A DNA stretch of 64,000 nucleotides, from positions 1,309,501 through 1,373,500 of the forward strand of contig JAOTOL010001556.1 of assembly GCA_034440575.1 (NCBI GenBank). Direction: 5' to 3'. The DNA is from Imbricaverruca yamaguchii. Taxonomy: Eukaryota; Arthropoda; Thecostraca; Neoverrucidae. The notes beneath the pieces are model-generated. The model was not told where the DNA came from. It worked only from the letters and a program-made list of their open reading frames with translations, and ran no database searches. Every line of letters begins with the position of its first letter. The stretch's first letter is position 1. Shown in pieces: positions 1-12,000 of this stretch. Both the position numbers and the translations under genes were made by a program.

Positions 1-1497
1 TCAAAATACTGCAGCCGATTCAGCTGAGTTTTTTTTTTAAAGCGAATTCTTCTGATTTTCTTCAAAGTAAAGCAGTCATAGCACTAACGTGTTTATGTTT
101 ATCGCACAATCTGCAGAAAAACGGGGAGCGTGACCTGAAGTCAGCTGAACCATGGGGCATTCTCGGCATGTTCGTATACTTGCAAGTGAAATGTATTTAG
201 AGACACATACCAGAGACAACACAACATGCCTGACCTTTAAGCTGTACTTATCTGGCTCCATTTGGTAGTAATGAGTACTGAGCTCATTCGTAGCAAAGCT
301 GCCCTGGAATGACTGCGAAGTAGACCAAGGCCATTTGAGCTTCGAAATCAAAGGTGCCGTTCTGGTAAAATTATGCTGTTAACATGTTCGATTCACTTCC
401 GACAAACTGTTCAGATTTAAATGACTTAAATGGCATACATTTGTGTTTTAAGTTGCTTTAGCGTGAAGTATAGTGGGGTACAGCGTGGATTGACGGTAAC
501 GTGCCAGGATTGACGGCTACCAGACGGTCGTATGGCACTGCTAAACAACCCCTCCCCTTAGGATACAAACGCCTTCTTTGCGTTTCTGCGAGCTGTGAGC
601 AAAGCATGGCGACATTTCGAGTTACTCGCTCGCGCTGCTTTCGAAAGTGTGTTGAGATCTGCGCAGGTGCTTTTTCCGAATGAAAGGTTTATTGTCTCCC
701 GCACTCTTGTATTATTTCCAGGATTTCGATTTTTTCTCATACATATTTATGCAAAGCCCACACATGAACTGCATCTTCTAAGACTGCTGCTGAATTTGAG
801 AGAATCAAATAATGGCCTCCAGATGAACATTTAATGTCCGCGAATTCGGGATGTTTTGTCTTGTGCTGAACTATATGATCCAGTCGCAATTTCGCCGGAA
901 TCTGTCGGGGATGTTATCGGCGTGACATTTCCTGTCTGGTCCGGTTGAGGTCGGCCCTGTGTGCCGAGCGTTTCACATGTACTGATGGGTCGCTCTTCAC
1001 ACGGGCAGACACAATGTGTTTGGATCAGTTGAACACTGTTAGCACGGTAGATAGCCATTTCACTACCGAATCTTGACTGGGAAGTTCTGGTGACCGAAAG
1101 TGTGAAGGACGTCGTGACCGGTGATATTTGAGCTTTCGGGTTCATTAGCTGCTACGACTATAGAGCGGCCACCAGAGGACGCTCTATAATCTGCCCGTGG
1201 CCGGATTGTCGGTATTGCGCTGAGGGCATGTCGAGTAGCTCGGACAGCACTGACTGTTTCGTGGCCATGACGGGGCCCCTTGGGAACACTCCTTGTGATG
1301 GCCACGGAGGCGGTGTGTCCACGTTGTCGGAGCGACTGGTACGTAATCGCCACGGTCGGACGCCTGAGCACTGCCTTGTGGCATGTAGGTGATTATTAAC
1401 CACTTGGCGAAGCGCCATGTAAATCAAACTGTTCCGTGTGCACTCGTGTGTGCTGACGCCGACCGGTCGCCGCGTGTTTCCCCTGCTGATAGTGGTG
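1..1497. other. no recognisable gene
   Basis: Several short open frames occur on both strands, but none has a recognisable protein motif or a convincing exon with matched splice sites. Composition is mixed. I see nothing else in this stretch. Confidence 0.5.
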
Positions 1498-1915
1498 CTC
1501 CGCCGCTATTGTGACCCAGGTCTGCACCTGCTGGGAGTGGTAACCCGCTGGCCGGGGATGTACATGCTGGAGGGTGGTGCGGTCTCCAGGCTGTATCATC
1601 TGTTGGACGGTGGTAGCCCGCTTGGCGCGGCCTGGCCTGTACCTGCTGAGGGGTGGTAGCCCGTGGCCCGGGCTGTGTACCCACGGTGGAAACGCCTGTA
1701 CCGGTGGGCCCGGGCTGTGCCTGCTGGGAATGGTTTCACCCACGGTGGAAACGCGTGGTCCTGGCCTGTACCTGCTGGGGGTGGTGCCCGTGGGCCCGGG
1801 CTGTGCCTGCTGGGAATGGTGTCACCCACGGTGGAAACGCGTGGTCCTGGCCTGTACCTGCGAGGGGTGGTAGCCCGGGCCCGGGCTGTGCCTGCTGTAG
1901 GGTGGTAACTTGCAG
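1498..1915. repeat. minisatellite, about 86-bp unit
   Basis: GC-rich tandem repeat built on a phrase like 'cctgtacctgctggggg' alternating with 'gggcccgggctgtgcc'. Two near-identical 86-bp units start at about 1705 and 1791 and each contains two related half-units. Overlapping open frames on both strands come from the repeat and are not genes. Confidence 0.85.
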
Positions 1916-2559
1916 CCCCGGGCTGTACTTCCTGGATGCTGGCTACCCGTTACCTGGCGACTGCCTACTGGGCCTGCAATGTGGGCTGCGTTTTAAGGCC
2001 GTGTTGTGTGCCGGATGTGGTGTGGTGTTGTTGCCGGTTCCGGGCGGGAAATAACCGCGGGCGATGTGGCATCTACGTGACGTTGTGCCTGTGGACAACC
2101 GCCTGACGTACGCCTAACGTACGCCTGACGCACGCTTCGTGCTGTTTAGCAAGGCACCTTCTACATTGCAATTGCGCTCCGTCAATCAGTTATAGCAAGC
2201 TGTCCGAGTTCCAAACCGATTTCCGTGCTGAGCTTCTCCACCGTCGGTAAGGCAGAATGCAAGTTTGGAAGTACTCAGATATTAAGAGTAAAATTCGTCG
2301 CCGCTCAGTAGCAAACATTCACATGTTCTCGGGAGCCACTTCCTCGAGTTGTGCAGAGTTTAAATAATTGCTAATGTTCTACAGACAATTTTGTGTTTAT
2401 CCACTTTAATGCTCAACGTTATCTGTGCATTCTCATATTGTATTCCCAACCGCAAAGCTGTATAGCTTTGTTACTGCACTGCTGTGTCATGCTCGGCTTC
2501 GATCTGGCTGGCAAATAGTAGGCGCTGTGTGTGTTCAATTTATCATGTGGCTGCTAGCT
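1916..2559. other. unique sequence without recognisable gene
   Basis: Mostly AT-balanced unique sequence between two minisatellites. No exon, RNA gene or repeat is recognised. Confidence 0.5.
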
Positions 2560-3070
2560 TACGCATGTTGTGCCCATCTCTGTGACAATGGTCTGAGCCA
2601 GTTTGTGTGTTGTGCCCACCTCTGTGTCAATGGCCCGGGTAGTGTACTTGTGTTGTGCCCACCTCTGTTGCAATGGCCCGGGTAGTGTACTTGTGTTGTG
2701 CCCGCCTCTGTGGCAATGGTCCGGGCCAGTTTATGTGTGTTGTGTCCACCTCTGTGGCAGTCGCTCGGGTCAGTGTACTCGTATTGTGTCCGCCTCGGTG
2801 GCAATGGTCTGGTCCAGTTTGTGTGTTGTGTCCGCCTCTGTGGCAATGGCCTGGATAGTGTACTTGTGTTGTGTCCATCTCTGTGGCAATCGCTCGGGTC
2901 AGTGTACTCGTATTGTGTCCGCCTCTGTGGCAATGGCCCGGGTAGTGTACTTGTGTGCCCGCCTCTGTGGCAATGGTCCGGGCCAGTTTATGTGTGTTGT
3001 GTCCGCCTCTGTGGCAATGGCTCGGGTCAGTGTACTCGTATTGTGTCCGCCTCGGTGACAATGGTCTGGC
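2560..3070. repeat. minisatellite, roughly 43-58-bp units
   Basis: About ten imperfect tandem copies of a unit containing 'gcctctgtggcaatgg' followed by 'cccgggtagtgtacttg' or 'tccgggccagtttatgtg'. Copies vary in length. The Cys/Val/Ser-rich frame on + and the His/Thr/Gly-rich frame on - are repeat translations. Confidence 0.88.
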
Positions 3071-3559
3071 ACAGTTTACGGGTGCTGTTTCCTACCCTTT
3101 GTCAGATAAGATGTGCGATAATTCGTGTTTGCTAGGCCCGACATGCCGTGTAGGGGTAAGCAGGTGTAAGCGTCAGTGCAACGCCCTGCTGTATCCAGGT
3201 GTCATTTGAATGATTAGTGTTTTCAGCCGTTCTCCCAATGAAAAATAATGAATATTATGGGGCAAAGGCTGGTGTTGATGGAACATCTGGTCTGTAGCAC
3301 ACGGTCCTGCAGTATGCAGGAGTGGTATTGAGTATTTAATGTTATGAACCGTCCACCCTGTAAGAAAATAAAATTATGGAGCAAATGCTGGTGTTTGATG
3401 GTCTTCTGGTATTTAAGGGTTCGTGTTATGTATTCCGAATATAGTTTTGATGTTGACCTTCCTGATCGGTAGATTTTCCAAAATATCCTGACTTTTGGGC
3501 TCTAAAAATAACATTTGGGTCTCGCTGTGTAGCCTCGGTGGAATTTGTTACCGTTTTGT
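3071..3559. other. no recognisable gene
   Basis: A low-level duplication is visible: a phrase around 3234-3270 ('ggggcaaaggctggtgttga') recurs in altered form near 3376-3400. No coding feature is supported. Confidence 0.45.
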
Positions 3560-4215
3560 AACCGCTCGCCAAGGAAGGTCGCCCTTTGGCCACCGTGGCC
3601 GCTGTGTGACCGTTGTGTAAACACTATGCGATCGCTCTGTGCCCTCTGACCGCTCTGTGAACTCTGTGACTGCCCTTTGGCCTCTGTGACCGCTCTATGG
3701 TCGCTCTTTGATCGCTCTGTGACCGCTATGTGGTCGCTCTGTGGGCACTGTGACCGCTCTGTGACCTCTCATTGCTGTGAGGTCGCTCTGTGACCGTTTT
3801 GTATCCACTCCGACCGCTCTGTGATCGTATTGTTACCGCTCTGGTCGCTCTATGACCGATCTGTGACTATGTTGTAGCCGCTCTGTGGCCTCTGACTGCT
3901 TTGTAGTCGCTGTGTGACTTTCTGTGGTCGCTGTGTGACCTCTCTGTGGTCGCTGTGTAACCTCTTTGTGGCCGCTCTGTGGTCGCTCTATGACCATTTT
4001 GTAGCTGCTCGGTGGTCGCCCTGTGCCCTCTGACTGCTCTGTGGTAGTTCTGTAGCCGTTTTGTAGCCGCCATGTGACCGCTCTGTGGCCGTTTTGTAGC
4101 CGCTCTGTGATCGCTGTGTGCTCGCCCCGTGACCGCTCTGACCATTGTGTAGCCGCTCTGTGACCTCTCTGCAACCGCTCTGTGGCCTCTGTGACCGCTG
4201 TGTGGCTTTGCCGTA
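3560..4215. repeat. short-period repeat, about 10-12 bp
   Basis: Degenerate tandem array of 'gaccgctctgtg' and 'gtcgctctgtg' variants over about 650 bp. The + strand reads as pyrimidine/G-rich simple sequence. The - strand frames (Arg/His/Thr-rich) are translations of the array. Confidence 0.85.
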
Positions 4216-4260
4216 TGACCAGCCGCAGGACTACTGACGGGTGGCCACTGTATGCTGCAG

Positions 4261-4347
4261 GCGCTGGAGGCGGCGACGGTGCCGCCCACGGCCTCGCCCG
4301 ACTCCCAGCCCGCTATATCGCTTACAGTCACTGACCCGTACCAACAG
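4261..4347 (+). CDS. possible upstream exon of the RALGAPA-type gene
   Basis: An acceptor (ctgcag) at 4260 and a donor (cag|gttggc) at 4348 bound 87 bp, open in phase 0 for 29 codons (ALEAATVPPTASPDS...). The phase would allow it to join the exon at 5961 directly. I cannot align the peptide to RalGAP alpha with confidence, so this rests on splice sites, an open frame and position only. It could be chance. Confidence 0.27.
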
Positions 4348-5960
4348 GTTGGCATGCTCCCGCACACCGGCGTACCCCGTACAGTCGTCACGCAACTGCG
4401 CCGGCAGTCTACACACCCACCGGCCCGCCGGAAACCAGGCCAAACCGAACATGTCCTGTGTGCACGTCTCTTGTTCGGAGTAATTCACTAGAGTCAGACA
4501 ATGTCGTGGCGGTTTGGCCGCGGGCGTCCTCTTGGCACCGACTGAAATACGCGGCAGCTGTGCCGATGGCCCGCTGTAGCTGGCACTTCGTTCGTGTCCT
4601 GGAAGACCCGCGGTGATTTTGCAGCGGAACTGAACACAACTAGTGACGATGCGTGTGACCTGCGCAGCTAGTGATATTGCCTGATGAGCTGTGCACGCTC
4701 CTTGGTTTTCTGCGGCATTCTGTTCACGTGTAGTGTATAGAACTCTGCTTTCTATCCACTTTCCCGTCTTTCGCATGCTGCTTTTGTGCTGATCACTGCA
4801 CAGGCAAGATGGGCAAGCTGTCAGGCTGGCTCGTCCAACTGGGAAATAACTTGATTGGTGGTGTTGAGCCGTTAATTACACGACTACCACGGTCGGATGG
4901 TCCCCGGTCACGCACACGGTCCTGGAGCACTCCCTTGCAAAACTCGTCACACTTGGCTCATCTGGACGTTTCTCAAACTAACATCAGTGTTTTGTACGGG
5001 AATGTCCGACCTTTTAAATGCGGGAAGTGGTGACTGATCGTTGAGCAGTAAGTGTTGAACTAGAAAAGCAATTCGTGCGAATTTCGTTCTTCCATTTAGC
5101 ATGCATGTATAAATGTATTTCTTTTCTTCACCAAAATCAGTTCGTGCCTTTCAAATTTCGGCGTTGTTAAGCCCAGTCAATAATTGTTGGCAAGAAGAAA
5201 CTGTGCCTGAAGTAATCACATGGAATAAATTAACCATCTTATCTCCTATCACTATCTCTTGTCATATATTGCTACACCACTCAATAAGCACATATAGCGT
5301 TCCAAGAATACAAGGTAGTTATTTTGGCAAAACCAGGGTTTGTCGGTAGTAGCGATTATGAACTATTGATGATCATAGCTACATACTGTGCTTTCAATGT
5401 CCACAGCCGAATGCAAAGCGCTGGAAAGCAGCGCAGGTTCTTGGGTAGTGTCCCAAAAAAATCCTCATGAGCTCTTCAGAGTTGTGTGCTTTGAAAAAGC
5501 ACAATTTGCTGTTACATTTGTTTAAAGGAAGGTCGGACATTCCTCATGAGTGTTATATCAATGCGTGTCGTTCCTCTGTTCACGGGTATAGTTGCCGAAC
5601 ATCAGGTGAAGTATATTTCGTGTAGGAGACTTCCACCATTTTTGTTGCGTATTTTCCCGGAGCACTAGAATACTATCATGAATTAATTGTGGTATTTTAA
5701 TTATTGCACAGCATGTTGCTGTTTGTTCACACTTATACATGCTAGCTGGTCATTAGGTGTTAACTCTGCCGAGCAAGCTTGTACGGGAAGTTACGCGCAT
5801 TATTCGTAGAGTAAGTCCTAAAGTAAGTTCGGCGTATATGCATCAGACAACCGGCGATAGTCCCCACGCGGTGTGCCTCTTCCGTGCCGGTGTGGCCACG
5901 ACGTGCTGACGAGCACGTGGCGCCACGTGCCAGCCGCGTGACGGGCCCGCCGGCCGCCAG
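4348..5960. other. no recognisable gene (intron-like)
   Basis: AT-richer unique sequence. Short open frames on both strands lack recognisable motifs. If the exon at 4261 is real, this is an intron of the RALGAPA-type gene. Confidence 0.45.
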
Positions 5961-6089
5961 GTGCTGCACGTGGTGATGGGCGAGCCGCAGCCCGGCTCCG
6001 GCTCCCAGTCGGCCGGAGCCGAGCCGGCCGGCGACGCCTGCGACGCCAGCGCCTCCTGCGTCGGAACTGTGAAGCTGGCGGCCCACGCG
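5961..6089 (+). CDS. RALGAPA: RALGAPA exon a
   Basis: 129 bp, phase 0 to 0. Acceptor gccgccag at 5960, donor gcg|gttagt at 6090. Encodes [12 protein letters not shown]... ending [11 protein letters not shown], which leads into the next exon's VISHLVNHL as in RalGAP alpha. The middle is low-complexity Ser/Gly/Ala. Confidence 0.8.
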
Positions 6090-9000
6090 GTTAGTCGGGC
6101 TGACTGGTGGCGTTGCAGAGGTGTTCAGCCGGCAATGTGCGGACCCGTGGTGTTGGTCGATCGGACGTGCCCGGTTTGATCTGCACGGACGTGCCTGTAG
6201 TTGCTTTAGCCGACTTCTGACGGATCGACAGCTGCTTGTTTTACTCTATGCCGGGACCGAATCATAGATCTCAAGATACTGTGCTTGCCAGAGCTCAGAG
6301 GCGCAATTTCGTGGGAGGATATGCCGCCCTTGAATATCAGCACGATCCCACGGCTCTGGGTCACTCCCGAAAATGGGTGTTCGAGAACAGTAACCTGGAT
6401 TTCAGCGCTCAGTTCATCGCCAGACCCAAATATTTCAGGTCTATGTTCCATTTTGCGGAAGCATTCTTCTCGAATCTAGGTTTTTCCTTTACATCTAAAT
6501 TAAGGTGAGCCCTACCCGCGGGTATTCTGATTTCTCTTAGACTTTCTTGCGTGAGATTGCATCGTGATTTTTCATCTGTAGTGTCTCAAAGCGATTGCTT
6601 AATATTGGTGTTACGCGTGAGAACGCTCTCGTTCTTAGGAATCTGGTGCCGGCGTGTTTCGGGAAGCGTGATGCCCAGTGGTATCGGCACTGCCTGTGGT
6701 CGTGCGGTGCCGTGCCGTGACCTGTCGTGCCGCGGCAGGTGATCTCGCACCTGGTGAACCACCTGGACCACTTCCCGATGCTGTCGGGCGCCGTGCGGCT
6801 GGGCTCGCTGGTGTCCGAGCACGACGACGTGCCGCTGCTGGCCGCCAGGGAGGAGCTCAGCTCGGACATCTTCGACGCGCCCAACGTGCAGGTAGGGCGC
6901 GGCGCCGCTCGGGTGGCCGGTCCGACTGGGCGACATCGCAGCCGGAACGCTGGCATGACGCTGACAGGACGCTGATGCGACGGCTGTGGTGCCGTCAAAG
7001 CTGTGTCGTGACACGCCCGCAGCACGTCATGGTATCAGACGGACAGTGTCCTAAAATTACTTCACCATTAACTGTGTGGATGAAGAAAGAAGTTGCTTGG
7101 GAATAGTGAAGGATTGAAAGAAAATAAAGGATCTCCACTTAAGGATTTAAAAAGCAGAATACCTTTCACTTCAGTTACATGCATTCTACATTATTTAGCA
7201 GTTGTGTGAGGATGACTGCCCACACATCATGTGGCAAAATGGTAAAAACCTAAGACAAGTATGAAATAGCACAACTCCATTAACAGTAAATTTCCAGGCT
7301 ACATTGCCAATTATTTTACACTGCAGACGGATACTGCCATAACGCGGTTTCATCACTTGTGGAGCACCGAACGGTGTTGAGCTATTGGTCGTGAGACCGT
7401 GAGTACGAATCCCACAGCCGGCAGCGTTGCAGGGTCCGCCGGCGACCAATCGGCGTGGAAGGTTGGCAACGCTATGTGACCCGGGAGTTGAATGCCTCGA
7501 ACGTGTACTGCTTTGCAGATTGAGTATTCCAGCGCCCCGTGCCCAGTGGTGTTGTGGTGTTCGTATGGCCTCCGATGTGGTGCCAGCGTGGCCACACCGT
7601 ACCAGGGCGTCAGTTCCGGTTACGCCGCTGACGTAACGCACTGTCGGCAGTTCTTCGTTCTCAACAACCGGTCGCTGTTGTCGCTGGTGGAGTTGCCCTC
7701 GCTGGAGGTGCCCGGCGGCGGCGTGACGGCCGGCCTCTGCACTGCACGCTCCCAGGTCAGGTCACGGCCGGCATGTGCGCCTGTCAGGTCACGCCCCTGG
7801 TTAGGTCACGGCTGGTATGTGCACCGGTCAGGTCATGGCTGGCATGTGTACCGGTCAGGTCATGGCTGGCATGTGCGCCTGTCAGGTCACGCCCCTGGCT
7901 AGGTCACGGCTGGTATGTGTACCGGTCAGGTCACGGCCGGAACATGTGCGCCTGTCAGGTCACGCCCCTGGTTAGGTCACGGCTGGTATGTGTACCGGTC
8001 AGGTCACGCCCCTGGTTAGGTCACGGCTGGTATGTGTACCGGTCAGGTCACGGCCGGAACATGTGCGCCTGTCAGGTCACGCCCCTGGTTAGGTCACGGC
8101 TGGTATGTGTACCGGTCAGGTCACGCCCCTGGTTAGGTCACGGCTGGTATGTGCACCGGTCAGGTCATGGCTGGCATGTGTACCGGTCAGGTCACGCCCC
8201 TGGTTAGGTCACGGCTGGTATGTGCACCGGTCAGGTCATGGCTGGCATGTGTACCGGTCAGGTCACGCCCCTGGTTAGGTCACGGCTGGTATGTGCACCG
8301 GCCAGGTCACGGCTGGCATGTGCGCCTGTCAGGTCACGCCCCTGGCTAGGTCACGGCTGGTATGTGCACCGGTCAGGTCATGGCTGGCATGTGCGCCTGT
8401 CAGGTCACGCCCCTGGCTAGGTCACGGCTGGTATGTGCACCGGTCAGGTCATGGCTGGCATATGTACCGGTCAGGTCATGGCTGGCATGTGTACCGGTCA
8501 GGCCACGGTCGGCATATGCACCAGTCAGGTCAGGCCCCTGGCCAGGTCACGGCTAACATAAGTGCCGGTCAGGTCGCACTGGGATATGTGCCGGTCAGGT
8601 CACGGCTGGCATATGTGCCGGTCAGGTCATGTCCCTTGTCAGGTTATGGCTGACAACCAGACCATGGCTGACTTGCTGGTATTTGTACCGGCCAGACCAC
8701 GGCTGACATGTGTACTGGTCCGATCATGCCTCAGGGTCAAGCCACTCTTCGTCTCTGTACTGCACGCTTTCGGGTCAGATCATGACTGATATACGTGCCG
8801 GTCGGGCCGTGCACCGGGCCAGGTCATACCTCAGGTTAGGCTACAGTGACATATGTTCTGGTTAGATCATACCTCAGGTCAGGCCACTGTGACATATGTA
8901 CCGGCCAGGTCATACCTCAGGTCAGGCCACTGACATGTGTACTGGTCAGGCCATATCTCAGATCAGGCCACTGTGATATGTGTGCTGGTCAGGCCACTGA

Positions 9001-12000
9001 CATGTGTACAGGTCAGGCAACTGTGACATGTGCTGGTCAGGCCATATTTCAGGTCTGGCAACTGACATGTGTACCGGTCAGACTATACCTCAGGTCAGGC
9101 TACTGTGACATGGTACCGGTCAGGCCATACCTCAGGTCAGGCCACTGTGACATATATATCGGTTAGGCCATACCTCAGGTCAGGTCACTGTGACGTATGC
9201 ACCGGTCAGGCCACTGTGACATATGTACCGACCAGGTCATACCTCAGGTCAGACCACTGTGACATATGTACCGGCCAGGCTACGCAGGTCAGGCCACCGT
9301 GACATGTGTACCGATGGGGCCGCTGTGGCATGTGTACCGGTCAGGCCATACCTCATGTCAGGCCACTGTGACATGTGTACAGGTCAGGTCGCTGTGACAT
9401 ATGTGCGGGTCAGGCCACGGCTGGTCTCTGTGCACACGTTTCGTATCTGTGCTGAACATTCCCTGGATATTTGAGAATTCAGCTTGTGACCTGAATTCAC
9501 TGGCAGACAGATAGCCAGTGAAGCGATATTATTGCTCTTCTCTTTTAGTCTCTTCCATCACTGACGTGCATCATTTCTTATCTAGAAATGTCATTATCAC
9601 CATACAGGTTTTCTTTTTTCAGGATATTGATTGTCCCCTGTTGGGTATTTTGCATTAACTAGCTTATTCTTTCTACTGGTACTGTATAGCCACTATAGAC
9701 GCGTGTCAAAGTGTGCCAGTTTGAGTAATTTAGTGTACACTTCGTTTTATGGATAAATGCCGACTTTCTAAGCAAGTTTCCATGACACTGGCTTCCATGC
9801 TGTACCGAGTCCTGAATCGTTGGGGGGGGGGGTGTATTGGTATCTGGCCAGCTGCGTGGATGTCTGTCTTGTTGCATAGGTACTCGCCTTTCTGTGTTGG
9901 TGTGGAGTAAGGTTGGATGTGACTGTTGTGACTAACACAGCTCGGTGTCCGGTACAGGTCCGGGTGATACTGCGCGACCTGGGAGGCAAGTTCTGCTGGG
10001 ATGCCTCCATTCTGTACGGCACGGACGATCAGCTGCAGTCGCTCGGCACAGGTCGGTGGGACTCTCTTCACTCAATCGCTCACGATCGGGCCCGATGTGC
10101 CACCTGTGTCCACAGCCTGGCCCAGGGTTTTAAGTACATTATTGTCCTGGATGTTTTGTTTATTATTAATTTAGTCCGAGTTGTTGCTGGGTGGCAACAG
10201 GAACCAGGGTTCTGTTGCTAAGCAGAGCCTGTTGCGTGAACCCTGGCCCCATTACCCGATCCACGAGTTCCTGTTCAACGGCAGAATTTTGATCGAAAGT
10301 TTAACGTGCCGTCAATGCACCGACACGGCCGCCCGGTAGCTGGTCCCCGGCCTTATCGGGTCAGCTGCCAACTGATACTGCCGGCCGGGGGCGAAATGCG
10401 AGCGCGCGAAGCGACTCGAACCCTGTGTTGCCAGGACATGGGAGACCAGTGCAGGCTAACGCTCCAACCAACTAAGCTACCGGGGCGGCAAACATAATTT
10501 CATCCATAAGATTATCCTCTTCAATGAAAAATTATCCATTTCCTCTTGTCGATAGATTAAGTGGAGTTCCTGTAAAGTGACTGCAAGGTTACTGTTGTGT
10601 TGTGTATATCAGAAGCCGAATGGAAAGCATAGAAATGAATTCATTGTTAGGAATAGAAACAACATTTTCCTCTCCGAATTGGAATGGGGCAAATTTTCTT
10701 TTCTCCACATCCAGAATCCAAAAGCCTAACGCCAGCCGTGATCTGGGCCCGCGTGACGCCGCCTGGTGGTCCTACTGGTGGCCTGACTGATGGCCCGACT
10801 GGTGACCTGACTGGTGGCCCGACTGATGACCCGACTGATGGCCTGACTGATGGCCTGACTGATGGCCCGACTGGTGGCCCGACTGATGGCCCGACTGGTG
10901 GCCCGACTGATGGCCCGTCTGATGGCCCGACTGGTGGCCCGACTGGTGGCCCGACTGATGGCCCGACTGATGGCCTGACTGATGGCCCGACTGGTGGCCC
11001 GACTGGTGGCCCGTCTGGTGGTCCGACTGGTGGCCCGACTGGTGGCCCGACTGGTGGCCCGACTGATGGCCCGACTGGTGGCCTGACTGATGGCCTGACT
11101 GATGGCCCGACTGATGGCCTGACTGATGGCCTGACTGATGGCCCGACTGGTGGCCCGACTGATGGCCCGACTGGTGGCCTGACTGATGGCCTGACTGATG
11201 GCCCGACTGGTGGCCCGACTGATGGCCCGACTGGTGGCCCGACTGATGGCCCGTCTGATGGCCGACTGATGGCCGCTGATGGCCCGACTGGTGGCCCGAC
11301 TGATGGCCCGACTGATGGCCTGACTGATGGCCCGACTGATGGCCCGACTGGTGGCCCGACTGGTGGCCCGACTGGTGGCCCGACTGGTGGCCCGACTGAT
11401 GGCCCGACTGGTGGCCCGACTGGTGGCCCGACTGATGGCCCGACTGATGGCCTGACTGATGGCCCAACTGGTGGCCTGACTGATGGCCCGACTGATGGCC
11501 CAACTGGTGGTCTGACTGATGACCCGACTGATGGCCCGACTGGTGGCCTGACTGGTGGCCTGACGATGGCCCGACTGGTGGCCTGACGATGGCCCGACTG
11601 ATAGCCTTACTCATGGGCCGATTGATGGCCTGACCGGTGGCCCGACTGATGGCCTGACTGATGGCCTGACTGGTGGCCTGACCGGTGGCCCGACTGGTGG
11701 CCCGACTGATGGCCGGACTGGTGGCCCGACTGGTGGCCTGACTGATGGCCCAACTGATGGCCCGACTGGTGGCCTGACTGGTGGCCTGACGATGGCCCGA
11801 CTGGTGGCCTGACGATGGCCCGACTGATAGCCTTACTCATGGGCCGATTGATGGCCTGACCGGTGGCCCGACTGATGGCCTGACTGATGGCCTGACTGGT
11901 GGCCTGACTGGTGGCCTGACTGGTGGCCCGACTGATGGCCCGACTGGTGGCCTGACTGATGGCCCAGCTGATGGCCTAACTGATGGCCTGACTGATGGCC

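Noticed and set aside
7756..8560. CRISPR-like array of direct repeats
   Set aside because: The intervening sequence is itself part of the 71-bp unit, there are no unique spacers, and the DNA is eukaryotic.
10402..10496. Functional tRNA gene on the minus strand
   Set aside because: It has promoter boxes but no convincing cloverleaf or terminal pairing.
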